Assembly: GCF_001984215.1 (NCBI RefSeq) | Contig: NZ_CP019420.1 | Location: 992,001 to 1,056,000, forward strand | Length of the DNA stretch: 64,000 bases | DNA from: Mycobacterium sp. MS1601 | GTDB taxonomy: Bacteria; Actinomycetota; Actinomycetes; Mycobacteriales; Mycobacteriaceae | Reading direction: 5' to 3' | Part shown: piece by piece, positions 53,186-62,232 of the stretch | How the letters are laid out: the number at the start of each line of letters is the position of its first letter | Position numbering within the stretch: position 1 is the first letter of the stretch | Program-made: the position numbers and the translations under genes | The notes under the pieces: model-generated | The model's input: the letters and a program-made list of their open reading frames with translations, nothing else | What the model was told of the DNA's origin: nothing | The model's database searches: none

Positions 53186-54715
53186 GTGACCACACCGCAG
53201 CTGAACTCAGTCGAGGACCACAACACCGAATCCGTCGACGTCGTCATCATCGGCGCCGGATTCTCCGGAATCGGCGCGGCCTACCGCATCGCCGAACGCA
53301 ACCCCGGCCTCAGCTACGTCATCCTCGAACAGCGCGATCAGCTGGGCGGCACCTGGGACCTGTTCCGGTACCCGGGTGTCCGCAGCGACAGCAGCATCTT
53401 CACCTTGAGCTTCCCGTGGGCGCCGTGGACCCGGCGTGAGGGCATGGCCGGCGGCGACCACATCCGCGACTACATTGCCGACGCCGCACGCACGCATGGC
53501 ATCGACAAACACATTTGCTACCGCAGCCGCGTCCGGTCTGCTGACTGGGATTCCGCGACGGACACCTGGACGGTGCACGCCGACGTCGACGGCCGGCCGA
53601 AGACCTACCGCACACACTTCGTGTTCTTCGGCAGCGGCTACTACAACTACGACCACGCCTACACGCCGGACCTGCCCGGCCTGGAGCAGTTCGCCGGCCC
53701 GGTGGTACACCCCCAGTTCTGGCCGCAGGACCTCGATTACACCGACAGGTCGGTGGTGGTGATCGGCAGCGGCGCCACGGCCATCTCGCTGATTCCGGCG
53801 CTGACGGAGAACGCCGCCAAGGTCACCATGCTGCAGCGCTCCCCCAGCTACGTGCTCAGCGGCTCCAGCGTCAACCCGGTGACCGACGTGGTGCGAAAGT
53901 TCGCCTCACGCAGGGTTTCTCATGGATTTGCCAAGTGGTACGCAGCGTTGTTCGAGGGATTGATCTGGCTCTGGGCACGCAAGGCACCGAGATTCATGAA
54001 GTGGTTCATCCGCAAGCAGGCCATGTCGAAACTGCCACCGGGATATCCGGTGGACGTCCATTTCAAGCCGCGGTATGCCCCCTGGGACCAGCGTCTGTGC
54101 GCAGTACCGGACGGCGACCTGTACCGGGCGATCAGCGCCGGCCGCGCCGACATCGTGACCGACCGCATCCACCACGTCGACGCCACCGGGATCACTCTGG
54201 AGTCCGGCACCCACCTGGACGCCGACATCATCGTCACCGCGACCGGTCTGGAGTTGCTGGCACTCGGCGGCGTGAACCTCAGCATCGACGGGGTAGCCAT
54301 CGAGCCGCAGGACCGATTCGTCTACAAGGCACACCTTCTCGAGGACGTTCCGAACCTCGCGTGGTGCGTCGGGTACACCAATGCGTCCTGGACACTGCGC
54401 GCCGACATGACGGCCCGCTCGGTGGCCAAACTGTTGGCCTACATGAGGACTCGTGGTTATACCCACGCGTACCCGCACCTCGGGGATCAGACGATGCCGG
54501 AGAAGCTGGCGTGGGACATCAAGGCCAACTACGTGCTGCGCAACCCGCATGCGCTGCCCAAGTCAGGGACCAGGCGGCCGTGGAATGTGCGGCAGAACTT
54601 CTTCGCCGACGCCATCGACCACCACTTCGATCACATCGACGAGGACATGGTGTTCGGCCGGTCGGCGGACGTGCGGCCCCTCAGGACCGACGCGAAAGCA
54701 ACTGCAATCGCCTGA
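53186..54715 (+). CDS. Flavin-containing (Baeyer-Villiger type) monooxygenase
   Basis: A 509-residue NADPH- and FAD-dependent enzyme. It shows the FAD site VVIIGAGFSGIGAAYRIAER, LEQRDQLGGTWDLFRYPG, the Baeyer-Villiger fingerprint FAGPVVHPQFWP (FxGxxxHxxxWP) and the NADPH site VVVIGSGATAISL. The GTG at 53186 (MTTPQLNSVEDH) is chosen because the upstream extension has no similarity. It corresponds by position to Rv0565c, a relative of EthA, the activator of ethionamide; whether this copy activates thioamides is not known. Confidence 0.92.
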   Translation: MTTPQLNSVEDHNTESVDVVIIGAGFSGIGAAYRIAERNPGLSYVILEQRDQLGGTWDLFRYPGVRSDSSIFTLSFPWAPWTRREGMAGGDHIRDYIADAARTHGIDKHICYRSRVRSADWDSATDTWTVHADVDGRPKTYRTHFVFFGSGYYNYDHAYTPDLPGLEQFAGPVVHPQFWPQDLDYTDRSVVVIGSGATAISLIPALTENAAKVTMLQRSPSYVLSGSSVNPVTDVVRKFASRRVSHGFAKWYAALFEGLIWLWARKAPRFMKWFIRKQAMSKLPPGYPVDVHFKPRYAPWDQRLCAVPDGDLYRAISAGRADIVTDRIHHVDATGITLESGTHLDADIIVTATGLELLALGGVNLSIDGVAIEPQDRFVYKAHLLEDVPNLAWCVGYTNASWTLRADMTARSVAKLLAYMRTRGYTHAYPHLGDQTMPEKLAWDIKANYVLRNPHALPKSGTRRPWNVRQNFFADAIDHHFDHIDEDMVFGRSADVRPLRTDAKATAIA

Positions 54716-55247
54716 CAATCGGTGGTTGCGGCGTCGGACACCGCGCCGGGCACGGCGACAGCGAAGTATGTCGACCCCTCGACGACATCGGCTGCCACCG
54801 GCACCGGTCGATGACCGTCGCCGCAACCACCGCGACGTGGTGAACCATGGTGACATCTGTGCCACCCGCACTCGTCTGCGTTGACGCGACACCGAGACCG
54901 TCCGACATCACAGGACCGATGCCGGACATGGCCTCATGGCCTCTCTGGCATGTGTCGCCATTCGTCCGCATATTGCCACTCTCTCGAGCAACCCCCGCGA
55001 CTGAACGAATCGTAGATTACGCGACGAAGTTTGCTTTCGCACACTTTCCCCGCAACGGCTACGTGAACGGAAAAATCAGCGAAAATCCGCAGGTGCACGG
55101 CATGTTTGCTGAATCTGCGCCTTCGCGGCGCACAATTTCCCGTGTCGACAGCGGCTGCGCGGTACCGATCTGCGGGCTGAGCCGACGGACTCGGCAAACT
55201 AAATGCGCCGACACGGGCAGCCCGGCGCGGCGCCCGTGGCCCACCTG
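54716..55247. other. Intergenic stretch after the monooxygenase gene
   Basis: About 530 bases without a credible gene. Around 55000-55120 composition drops to AT-rich and a short frame reads VDYATKFAFAHFPRNGYVNG, which has no known family and no ribosome site. No terminator or RNA was recognised. Confidence 0.4.
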
Positions 55248-55568
55248 TCAGCGGGTGCTGTCGGCAGCGCGATTCGCGCTTCCCACAACAGCTTCCAACA
55301 ATCCCGGTATCGCTGCGTCCACATCGGCGTCGCGCAGCCGTTGATGGGTCTGGCCGTCTGCGATCACCCGCTCGGTCAACCCGGCTTCGCGCAGGATCTT
55401 GAAGTGGTGCGTCGCGGTGGACTTGTTGATGCCGTCGTAGAGCAGTTGACACTTGACGGGCGTGCCCGCGTTACGCAGTCGGCGCACCATCTCCAGGCGC
55501 ACCGGGTCCTGCAGAGCGGCGAGTACCTGGTGCACGGGCGCGACTTGCGTCTGCGTCTGCGTCTCCAT
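55248..55568 (-). CDS. ArsR-type winged-helix regulator
   Basis: A 106-residue regulator starting METQTQTQVAPVHQVLAALQ. The winged helix is seen in DPVRLEMVRRLRNAGTPVKC and KSTATHHFKILREAGLTERV. No clear metal-binding CxCxxC is present, so it may sense another signal. It is divergent from an MFS gene, and an inverted repeat between the two is a good operator, so it most likely represses both itself and the transporter. Confidence 0.9.
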   Translation of the reverse strand: METQTQTQVAPVHQVLAALQDPVRLEMVRRLRNAGTPVKCQLLYDGINKSTATHHFKILREAGLTERVIADGQTHQRLRDADVDAAIPGLLEAVVGSANRAADSTR

Positions 55569-55596
55569 GGCTGTGCTCCTCGTCACTCGAAAACAA

Positions 55597-55651
55597 GTTT
55601 GATGCTCATCAAACCAGGCGTAAAGTCGGCTCGGTTCGACATTCATCAAAC
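55597..55651. promoter_or_regulatory. Operator region for the ArsR/MFS pair
   Basis: GTTTGATG (55597-55604) and CATCAAAC (55607-55614) form a perfect 8-bp inverted repeat with a two-base gap. A third half-site, CATCAAAC, recurs at 55644-55651, 37 bp on, just before the AAGGAGGG of the transporter gene. The layout fits one full site plus one half-site for the ArsR dimer. Confidence 0.75.
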
Positions 55652-55669
55652 TTACCTCAAGGAGGGACG

Positions 55670-56875
55670 ATGACGCTCGCTTCGACCGACCCGATCGCGG
55701 GGACTGGAACGCAGCGTTGGGCCTATCCCCTTCTGCTGGTGCTCTGCGGTGTGGCACTGGGCGTTTCGGGCCTGCCGGCGCCGCTGTACGGCATCTACGA
55801 GTCCACCTGGCATCTGACACCGCTGGCCACCACCATCGTCTTCGCGGTGTATGCCTTCGCCGCGCTCGCCGCGGTGCTGGTCTCGGGCCGGATCTCCGAC
55901 GTGGTGGGCCGCAAGCCCGTTCTGCTGAGTGCACTCGTGGCGCTGATCGTCGGCCTGGTGCTCTTCTTGATGGCCGAGGACATCGTGCTGTTACTGGTCG
56001 CCCGCGCCGTGCACGGTGCCGCGGTCGGCTCGATCGTGGTGGCAGCCGCCGCCGCCCTGCTGGATCTGCGCCCGCACCACGGGATGCGCTCCGGCCAGCA
56101 CAGCGGCATCAGCTTCAACATCGGCATCGCCGTCGCCATCGTCGCCTCCTCGGTGCTGGCCCAGTACGCGCCGCATCCGCTGCGTACCCCCTACGCGGTG
56201 GTTGCGGTGATCTGCGCAGTCATGGGCGTGGGCGTGTTGACCCTGCGCGAAACCCACACCAGCCGTTCCAGCGGCCCCATCCGGATCTCGAAACCCTCTG
56301 TGCCACAGTCGATCAGGCCGGACTTCTGGTTCGCCGCACTGGGCGCCATGGCGTCCTGGTCCGTGCTGGGCGTGCTGCTGTCGCTGTATCCGTCACTGGC
56401 GGCCCATCAAACGCACATCGACAACCTGCTGTTCGCCGGCGGCGTCGTGGGCATCACTGCGTTCTCCGCGGCGCTGGCCCAGCTGGCCGCCACCAAGGTG
56501 CCTGCGCACCGTGCCGCGATCATCGGCGACGTCGGTATGGCGGTGTCGCTGGTGGTGACCATCCCGGTGCTGGGACTGCACTCATGGCCGCTGGTGTTCG
56601 CCGCGGCGGCGTTGTTGGGGGCCACCTTCGGCCTCGGATTCGGCGGCTCGCTGCGTCACCTGTCGAAGGTGGTGCCCGCCGACCAGCGTGGCGAGACCAT
56701 GTCGGCGTTCTATCTGCTGGCCTACACCGCGATGGCCCTCCCCACCATCGTCGCCGGCTGGGCCGCCACCCACTGGGGGCTGGCGACCGTGTTCCCGTGG
56801 TTCGCCGTGGCCGTGGCCGCCGCCTGCCTGAGCGCCGCGGGTATCGGCGCGGTCACCATGCGCAAGGCGTCCTGA
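55670..56875 (+). CDS. MFS transporter under ArsR control
   Basis: A 401-residue, 12-helix major facilitator. It has SGLPAPLYGIYESTWHLTPL, then VLVSGRISDVVGRKPVLLSA (the loop 2-3 motif), HGAAVGSIVVAAAAALLDL and VPADQRGETMSAFYLLAYTA in the second half. AAGGAGGG lies directly upstream of the ATG. With the divergent ArsR gene and its operator it forms an inducible efflux unit. The substrate is unknown. Confidence 0.88.
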   Translation: MTLASTDPIAGTGTQRWAYPLLLVLCGVALGVSGLPAPLYGIYESTWHLTPLATTIVFAVYAFAALAAVLVSGRISDVVGRKPVLLSALVALIVGLVLFLMAEDIVLLLVARAVHGAAVGSIVVAAAAALLDLRPHHGMRSGQHSGISFNIGIAVAIVASSVLAQYAPHPLRTPYAVVAVICAVMGVGVLTLRETHTSRSSGPIRISKPSVPQSIRPDFWFAALGAMASWSVLGVLLSLYPSLAAHQTHIDNLLFAGGVVGITAFSAALAQLAATKVPAHRAAIIGDVGMAVSLVVTIPVLGLHSWPLVFAAAALLGATFGLGFGGSLRHLSKVVPADQRGETMSAFYLLAYTAMALPTIVAGWAATHWGLATVFPWFAVAVAAACLSAAGIGAVTMRKAS

Positions 56876-56948
56876 CCCCGCGGATACCGGGGAAGACTGT
56901 CGACCAATCCGCCCGTCTGGTCGGCACCCTCCCAATACTCTGATCGCC

Positions 56949-57974
56949 ATGCCTCCAGCTCAGCGCGAACCCAAGGTCGTCGTACTCGGTGGTGGTTCCT
57001 GGGGAACCACCGTCGCGTCCATCTGCGCCCGACGGGGCCCGACGCTGCAGTGGGTTCGTGCCGAGGAGACCGCCGCCGACATCAACGACAACCATCGCAA
57101 CTCGCGGTACCTGGGCAACGACACCCTGTTGCCCGAGTCGCTGCGCGCCACCACCGACTTCTCCGAAGCCGCCAACTGCGCCGACGTCATCGTCATGGGC
57201 GTGCCCTCACACGGATTCCGTGGTGTGCTCACCGAACTAGCCCGCGAGCTCCGACCATGGGTGCCGGTGGTGTCGCTGGTCAAAGGTCTGGAGCAGGGCA
57301 CCAACCTGCGGATGAGCCAGATCGTTGATGAGGTGCTGCCCGGACACCCCGCGGGCATCCTGGCCGGCCCCAACATCGCCCGCGAGGTGGCCGACGGTTA
57401 CGCCGCCGCCGCGGTGCTGGCCATGCCAGACCAGCATCTGGCCGCCAACCTGGCCAACCTGTTCCGCACCAAGCGGTTCCGCACCTACACCACCGATGAC
57501 GTCTGCGGGGTGGAGATGGCCGGGGCGTTGAAGAACGTCTACGCCATCGCCGTGGGCATGGGGTACTCACTGGGCATCGGCGAGAACACCAGGGCCATGG
57601 TGATGGCACGAGCCGTCGCCGAGATGTCCAAGCTGGGTGTGGCACTCGGTGGGCAGCGCGACACCTTCGCCGGACTGGCGGGCATGGGCGACCTCATCGT
57701 CACCTGCACCTCGCAGCGCAGCCGCAACCGGCACGTCGGCGAGCAACTGGGCTCGGGTAAGCCCCTCAGCGAGATCATCTCCTCGATGAATCAGGTGGCC
57801 GAGGGCGTGAAGGCCGCCAGCGTCATCATGGAGTTCGCCGACAAGTACGGCATTCCCATGCCGATCGCCCGCGAAGTGGACGGGGTGATCAATCACGGGT
57901 CCACGGTGGATCAGGCCTACCACGGCCTGATCGCCGAGAAGCCCGGCCACGAGGTGCATGGCAGCGGGTTCTAA
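56949..57974 (+). CDS. gpsA: NAD(P)-dependent glycerol-3-phosphate dehydrogenase
   Basis: Reduces dihydroxyacetone phosphate to sn-glycerol 3-phosphate for phospholipid synthesis. The 341-residue protein shows VVVLGGGSWGTTVASICARR (NAD site), VPVVSLVKGLEQGTNLRMSQ, LAGPNIAREVADGYAAAAVL, GVEMAGALKNVYAIAVGMGY with the catalytic Lys, and GLAGMGDLIVTCTSQRSRNR. It ends four bases into the convergent MerR gene. By position it is the counterpart of gpdA1 (Rv0564c). Confidence 0.96.
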   Translation: MPPAQREPKVVVLGGGSWGTTVASICARRGPTLQWVRAEETAADINDNHRNSRYLGNDTLLPESLRATTDFSEAANCADVIVMGVPSHGFRGVLTELARELRPWVPVVSLVKGLEQGTNLRMSQIVDEVLPGHPAGILAGPNIAREVADGYAAAAVLAMPDQHLAANLANLFRTKRFRTYTTDDVCGVEMAGALKNVYAIAVGMGYSLGIGENTRAMVMARAVAEMSKLGVALGGQRDTFAGLAGMGDLIVTCTSQRSRNRHVGEQLGSGKPLSEIISSMNQVAEGVKAASVIMEFADKYGIPMPIAREVDGVINHGSTVDQAYHGLIAEKPGHEVHGSGF

Positions 57975-58312
57975 CCGCTGAGGTACTCCGACAACCGCGT
58001 CCGCTGCTGCTGCAGGTCGCCGATCTGTGCGTCGATCCCGGAGAGCCGGCGATGCAGTTGCTGCGCCAGCTGCGGGCACAACTCCAGGTGCGCATCCTCG
58101 CCACTGGCGCACCGCAATGCGTCAACGATCACTGCCGTCGGCAGCCCCGCCGCGAGCAGTGTCCGGATCTGGCGCACCCGCAGCACGGCATCGTCGGCGT
58201 AGCTGCGGTAGTCATTGGCATCGCGTGCCGCCGACAGCAGGCCCTGCTGTTCGTAGTACCGCAGCAGCCGCGTGCTCACCCCGGTCCGTGCCGACAACTC
58301 ACCTATCCGCAT
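57971..58312 (-). CDS. MerR-family transcriptional regulator
   Basis: A 113-residue regulator beginning MRIGELSARTGVSTRLLRYY, then EQQGLLSAARDANDYRSYAD, the winged helix of MerR proteins, and a coiled dimer helix ending LQQQRTRLSEYL. The single Cys residues (ALRCAS, LELCP) do not form an evident metal site. Divergent from an alpha/beta-hydrolase gene, with a MerR-type promoter between them. It likely activates that promoter by untwisting DNA when it binds an unknown ligand. Confidence 0.92.
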   Translation of the reverse strand: MRIGELSARTGVSTRLLRYYEQQGLLSAARDANDYRSYADDAVLRVRQIRTLLAAGLPTAVIVDALRCASGEDAHLELCPQLAQQLHRRLSGIDAQIGDLQQQRTRLSEYLSG

Positions 58313-58329
58313 GCCCACCCGCCTCGCTC

Positions 58330-58366
58330 TTGACCTTGACCTTGACACCGATGTCAAGCCATAACG
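58330..58366 (+). promoter_or_regulatory. MerR-type promoter with 19-bp spacer and operator dyad
   Basis: TTGACC (58336-58341) and ATAACG (58361-58366) are 19 bp apart, the long spacer typical of MerR-activated promoters. The dyad CTTGAC (58341-58346) and GTCAAG (58353-58358) lies in that spacer. TTGAC occurs three times in tandem from 58330. Transcription should start near 58373-58375. Confidence 0.7.
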
Positions 58367-58374
58367 TTCCCGGC

Positions 58375-59139
58375 GTGATCCCGTATTTCGACACGACACT
58401 GCGCGGCGACGGACCCACCCTGCTGCTGGCCCACGGCGCCGGCGGCAGTGTCGCCGGCAACTTCGGACCGCTGCTGGCCTCGCTGGCCGCCACCCGCCGC
58501 GTCGTCGGCCCCGACTATCCGGGCTCCGGTGCGACACCACGCGCCACGGCAGCGCTGACACTGGATGCGCTGGCCGACGGAGTGGTCGCGGCAACAGACG
58601 ACGAGCGATTCACCGTGCTCGGATACTCGCTGGGCAGCGCTGTCGCCGTGCGTATCGCCACCCGACACCCGGACCGCGTCACCGGGTTGATCCTCACCGC
58701 GGGCTTCGCCCGTCCCGACCACCGCCTGAGCCTGGCTCTACAGGTCTGGCGCAAGCTCCTCGACAGCGGCAACCGGACCCTGGTGGCCCGTTACCTGACC
58801 TTGCTGGCGTGCGGCGCCAAGGCACTGCAGTCGATGTCGGCAAGCGAACTAGACAGTGCCATAGAGGGATTGGCGGATTTTCTGCCCGACGGCAGCGCCG
58901 ATCATGTGGACGTCGCACTGCAGGTGGATGTGACCGCCGAGCTGTCGGCGATCTCAGTGCCGGCGCTGGTGATCGCGACCACCGAGGATGCATTGGTCTC
59001 ACCACAATCGTCTGCCGAGTTGGCAGCCGGGCTACCCAACTCCAGCCTGGTCGAGATCGACTGCGGACACAACATCGCCACCGAGGCCACCGACGCGTGG
59101 TTGCTGACTCTCCACCGCTGGCTGGAGCAGCACGGATGA
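58375..59139 (+). CDS. Alpha/beta-hydrolase
   Basis: A 254-residue hydrolase with the oxyanion segment LLLAHGAGGSVAGNF, nucleophile elbow VLGYSLGSAVAVRIA (Ser), an acid in ATTEDALVSP (Asp) and the catalytic His in CGHNIATEA. The GTG at 58375 is chosen because the ATG at 58351 lies inside the predicted operator; the transcript would be leaderless or nearly so. It overlaps the LLM reductase gene by four bases (ATGA). The substrate is an unknown ester or amide. Confidence 0.87.
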   Translation: MIPYFDTTLRGDGPTLLLAHGAGGSVAGNFGPLLASLAATRRVVGPDYPGSGATPRATAALTLDALADGVVAATDDERFTVLGYSLGSAVAVRIATRHPDRVTGLILTAGFARPDHRLSLALQVWRKLLDSGNRTLVARYLTLLACGAKALQSMSASELDSAIEGLADFLPDGSADHVDVALQVDVTAELSAISVPALVIATTEDALVSPQSSAELAAGLPNSSLVEIDCGHNIATEATDAWLLTLHRWLEQHG

Positions 59140-59915
59140 CCCTGCAGTTGGTGCTGCCGAACGAAAGCAGGGACCTCACAACCGAATTGCTGGTCAGGCT
59201 GGTCCGCGATGCGGAGGAGCTGGGCTACGGCGCCGCGTGGCTCCCTGACCACGTACTGCCGCCGCAGCCCTATGGCGACGTGTTCGGCGGGGTATACGAG
59301 CCACTGGTGACCCTGGCACACCTGGCCGCGGTCACCAGCCGGATCCTGCTCGGCACCTCGGTGCTGATCCTCCCGCTGCGCGAACCATTCCTTGCGGCAA
59401 AACAATTCGCAACGCTCGACCGGCTCAGCGGTCAGCGTTTTGTTCTCGGTGTCGGCACCGGCTGGAATGCGGCGGAGTTCGACGAGATCGGCGCTGACTT
59501 CGCCTCCCGTGGTGCGCGGACCGACGAGATCCTGCAGATCGTGCGGCAGGTCACGACCACCGGTCGCGGCCCCAAAGGCGGTTACTTCGAGCCCCGACTG
59601 CCGCGGCCGCTCCCCCTTCTGGTCGGCGGTCACTCCACCCGAGCGCTGCGCCGCGCCGCCGACGTCGGCTCCTACTGGCAAAGCGCCGAACTGGCGCCCC
59701 CCGACTTCGCCGCTGCGGTGGCGAGACTGCGCGAGCTCCCCGGCGGTGATCGGGTGACGACCATCGCCAGAATGCGGTGGGCCGACGCCGATCTACAGTC
59801 CGCGGTGCGACTGGTCAACCAACTGCGCGGGGCCGGGGCAGATCAGGTGGCCGTGCATTGTGGGCCGTTGGACGGCTACGGCGACCGGATGCGCCTGCTC
59901 GCCCAGCACGTCTGA
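59136..59915 (+). CDS. LLM-class F420-dependent oxidoreductase
   Basis: A 259-residue luciferase-like TIM barrel. It starts LQLVLPNESRDLTTELLVRL and has YGAAWLPDHVLPPQPYGDVF, RILLGTSVLILPLREPFLAA, KQFATLDRLSGQRFVLGVGT, GWNAAEFDEIG and LLVGGHSTRALRRAADVGSY. GVGTGWNAAEFDEIG is typical of mycobacterial F420-dependent reductases. Translationally coupled to the alpha/beta-hydrolase and presumably under MerR control. Confidence 0.9.
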   Translation: MTLQLVLPNESRDLTTELLVRLVRDAEELGYGAAWLPDHVLPPQPYGDVFGGVYEPLVTLAHLAAVTSRILLGTSVLILPLREPFLAAKQFATLDRLSGQRFVLGVGTGWNAAEFDEIGADFASRGARTDEILQIVRQVTTTGRGPKGGYFEPRLPRPLPLLVGGHSTRALRRAADVGSYWQSAELAPPDFAAAVARLRELPGGDRVTTIARMRWADADLQSAVRLVNQLRGAGADQVAVHCGPLDGYGDRMRLLAQHV

Positions 59916-60041
59916 AGTGTTGCGCTCAGCGTGATTCCACGACGCTAGAGTGTGACCCGCGCAGGCAGGTGGCACTCGCGCACTACAGAGTCACCTCCCT
60001 GCGGCTGCATTGCGGAGCAGTTGTCCGCTTAACTGTTGGAC

Positions 60042-60514
60042 GTGACCGTTGTCGTTGTAGGTAACCCCAAGCGCCAGTCGCGAACCCGCGCCGCCGCCGA
60101 GTTGGTCGTCCAGAAGCTCACCGGAGCCCCGCCTGAGCACGTCATCGATGTCGTCGATCTCGGTGCCGGACTACTGAGCTGGGGCGACCCCACGGTGGCC
60201 GAAGCCAAGGAGATCGTCAAGGCCGCCGACCTGTTGGTGGTGGCATCGCCGACGTTCAAGGCCACCTACACGGGTCTGCTCAAGCTGTTCCTCGATCAGT
60301 TCGGTGCGGGCGAGCTCGGCCAGGTCACCACCTTCCCGCTGATGCTGGGCGCTCATACGCCCATGCGCTGGCACCTGAACTGACGTTGCGTCCCGTGCTT
60401 GTCGAGATCGGCGCCAGCTGCCCGGCCCCCAGCCTGTATCTCCTGGACTCCCAGTACGAGACCTCCGAGGATCTGGAGAAGTGGCTGCCTCTGGCCCGCC
60501 GCTTTGTGCGGTGA
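60042..60514 (+). pseudogene. NAD(P)H-dependent FMN reductase, frameshifted
   Basis: The first frame (GTG 60042) reads VTVVVVGNPKRQSRTRAAAE, VASPTFKATYTGLLKLFLDQ (the flavodoxin-fold SPTFKATYTG loop) and FPLMLGA. Near 60355-60380 the frame breaks. The rest of the protein continues one frame over as HALAPELTLRPVLVEIGASC, PAPSLYLLDSQYETSED, then WLPLARRFVR and a stop at 60512-60514. Intact relatives join MLGAG to HALAPELTLRPV directly, so a one- or two-base change accounts for the break. Either a recent mutation or an assembly error is possible. Confidence 0.75.
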
Positions 60515-60518
60515 ACGC

Positions 60519-61541
60519 CTATTCGGTGGCCTGCTTGAACAGCTTGGTGACGATGCCGTTCTGCGGGTCGAAGAACTGAGGACCCAGTTTCGCCCACCCG
60601 CCGAGATCGTCGATTGTCCAGAGCCGGGCCGGCTCAGGGAACTCGGCTTCGAACTCTTGCGCAACAAGAGGGTCGCTGGGGCGGAAGCCTGCCTGCGCCC
60701 AGATACGTTGCGCCTCTTGAGAGAACTGAAAACGCACCAGGCTCTCAGCCTGCTCACGCCGGGGACTGTCGGCAATCACGGCTATGCCGTTGTCTACCCT
60801 GATCGTCTGCGGCGGGATGATGATCTGCAACGCGGGGTCGGCCGCGGCCAGCCGCGGAGCCGCGTACTCGGGAATTATGAGGACGTCGCCCAAGCCGGCG
60901 GCAAAGGATTCGATTTCCTCCGCGATGGTGCTGGGCCCGATCTGCACATGCTCGAGAATCAACCTGCGCAGGTAGTCACGGCCGGCCTGCTCGTTTCGGC
61001 CGCCGTCGCTGGCCGCGGCGTAGGCCGCCAGCCAGCTCCACTTTCCCAGCCCGGCTTCTGTGGGGTTCAGCGCGACCACCTGAACTCGCGGCTTCAGCAG
61101 ATCGGTCCAGTCGTCGATGCCGTGCGGATTACCCTCTCGCACCACAAAAGTGATGATGGAACCGAACAACCTGCCTCCCGTGGGGCCGGAATTCCAGTCC
61201 GGATCGACCTTTCTCGCGTGCACCAGCGCAAGGATGTTCTGATAGTCGGAGAGATTGACCAGGTCACCGGGGCCGTCGCGGCGCACCTGCTCGGTCAGTT
61301 GCGCCGACGGCCCGGTGACCGTCTCGACCGTGATCCCGGCTCCTTCCGGCGTCCTCGCGAAAGCAGGCAACACCCGCTCCCAACCCTGAACCGACGACGG
61401 AAAAGCGAGCAGCGTCAGGTCTACTCCGCCCTGGCCGTCGTCGTCCGAGGGCTGCGTCCCACACCCGGTGGAAACCAGGACCGCCAGTACCACCGCGAGC
61501 ATTGCCAGCCACCGCGTCGAAATTTGCCAAGATTCGCGCAC
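60519..61541 (-). CDS. Sulfate-type ABC substrate-binding lipoprotein
   Basis: A 340-residue lipoprotein with a lipobox near VSTGC (residues 23-27). The fold is that of sulfate/thiosulfate/molybdate binders: LLAFPSSVQGWERVLPAF, VTGPSAQLTEQVRRDGPGDL, HGIDDWTDLLKPRVQVVALN, PTEAGLGKWSWLAAYAA and WAQAGFRPSDPLVA. No permease or ATPase gene adjoins it, so it is an orphan binder in this window. The ligand is uncertain. It is convergent with the frameshifted FMN reductase. Confidence 0.8.
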   Translation of the reverse strand: MRESWQISTRWLAMLAVVLAVLVSTGCGTQPSDDDGQGGVDLTLLAFPSSVQGWERVLPAFARTPEGAGITVETVTGPSAQLTEQVRRDGPGDLVNLSDYQNILALVHARKVDPDWNSGPTGGRLFGSIITFVVREGNPHGIDDWTDLLKPRVQVVALNPTEAGLGKWSWLAAYAAASDGGRNEQAGRDYLRRLILEHVQIGPSTIAEEIESFAAGLGDVLIIPEYAAPRLAAADPALQIIIPPQTIRVDNGIAVIADSPRREQAESLVRFQFSQEAQRIWAQAGFRPSDPLVAQEFEAEFPEPARLWTIDDLGGWAKLGPQFFDPQNGIVTKLFKQATE

Positions 61542-61602
61542 GCCACAATCCGATCATGAGAAGCGCTGCCCGTCGCGCTCGACGCACCCCTGCGCAGAGC
61601 AT

Positions 61603-62076
61603 TCACTCGGTGGTGGGCCACACCCCGGACTGGTAGTTGAGTTTCAGCAGCTTCAGATACACCAGCGTCTCGACCGACTCCACGGCGTCGATGGTGCGGA
61701 TGGACTCGTCGACCACAGCCAGCAGGTGGGCACCGTCGCGGCAGGTGACCTCGATCATCACGTCGTAGATCCCGGCCGTCGCCGCCGCGAACGTCACCTC
61801 GGGGATGTCGCGAAGTGCGTCGGCGACACTGGCGACGTCCCCACGGGTCTTGACCGCGAGCATCGAGGTGAACCGGCCGCGGCCCACCGGGTTGGTGACC
61901 GCGACGATCTGCATGTGCCCCTGCTCGGTGAGTCGCTGCAGACGCTGGCGAACCGTGGCCTCGGAAACCCCGACCTCCTTGGCGATGGCCGCGTACGACT
62001 TGCGTCCGTCAGATCTCAGCGAGTCGACAATCGCGGCGGAGATCCGGTCCAGATTGCCCTCGGGCTCTTCGAGCAT
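61603..62076 (-). CDS. Lrp/AsnC-family regulator
   Basis: A 157-residue regulator. The DNA-binding part is seen in DRISAAIVDSLRSDGRKSYA and AIAKEVGVSEATVRQRLQRL. The C-terminal RAM ligand domain has AVTNPVGRGRFTSMLAVKTR, GIYDVMIEVTCRDGAHLLAV and VVDESIRTIDAVESVETLVY. Members sense amino acids or related amines. It is divergent from the polyamine-type importer genes with 156 bp between them, so control of that importer is likely. Confidence 0.92.
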   Translation of the reverse strand: MLEEPEGNLDRISAAIVDSLRSDGRKSYAAIAKEVGVSEATVRQRLQRLTEQGHMQIVAVTNPVGRGRFTSMLAVKTRGDVASVADALRDIPEVTFAAATAGIYDVMIEVTCRDGAHLLAVVDESIRTIDAVESVETLVYLKLLKLNYQSGVWPTTE

Positions 62077-62232
62077 CCATTCACCCCTTCAGCTCAAGTT
62101 TCTGCGGATTCAACAACAATGTAGCCGGATTTCTTCATTAATCCGTGCGACAGCCACTGAATCACTAAGTTTTCGATCTAGAAACATGCGGAAAACAAAT
62201 GAGCGAGACGCTCTTCACGAAAGGAGGAGCAG

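Noticed and set aside
54847..55344. Plus-strand frame between the monooxygenase and ArsR genes
   Set aside because: It runs antisense into the ArsR coding region and has no recognisable motif or ribosome site.
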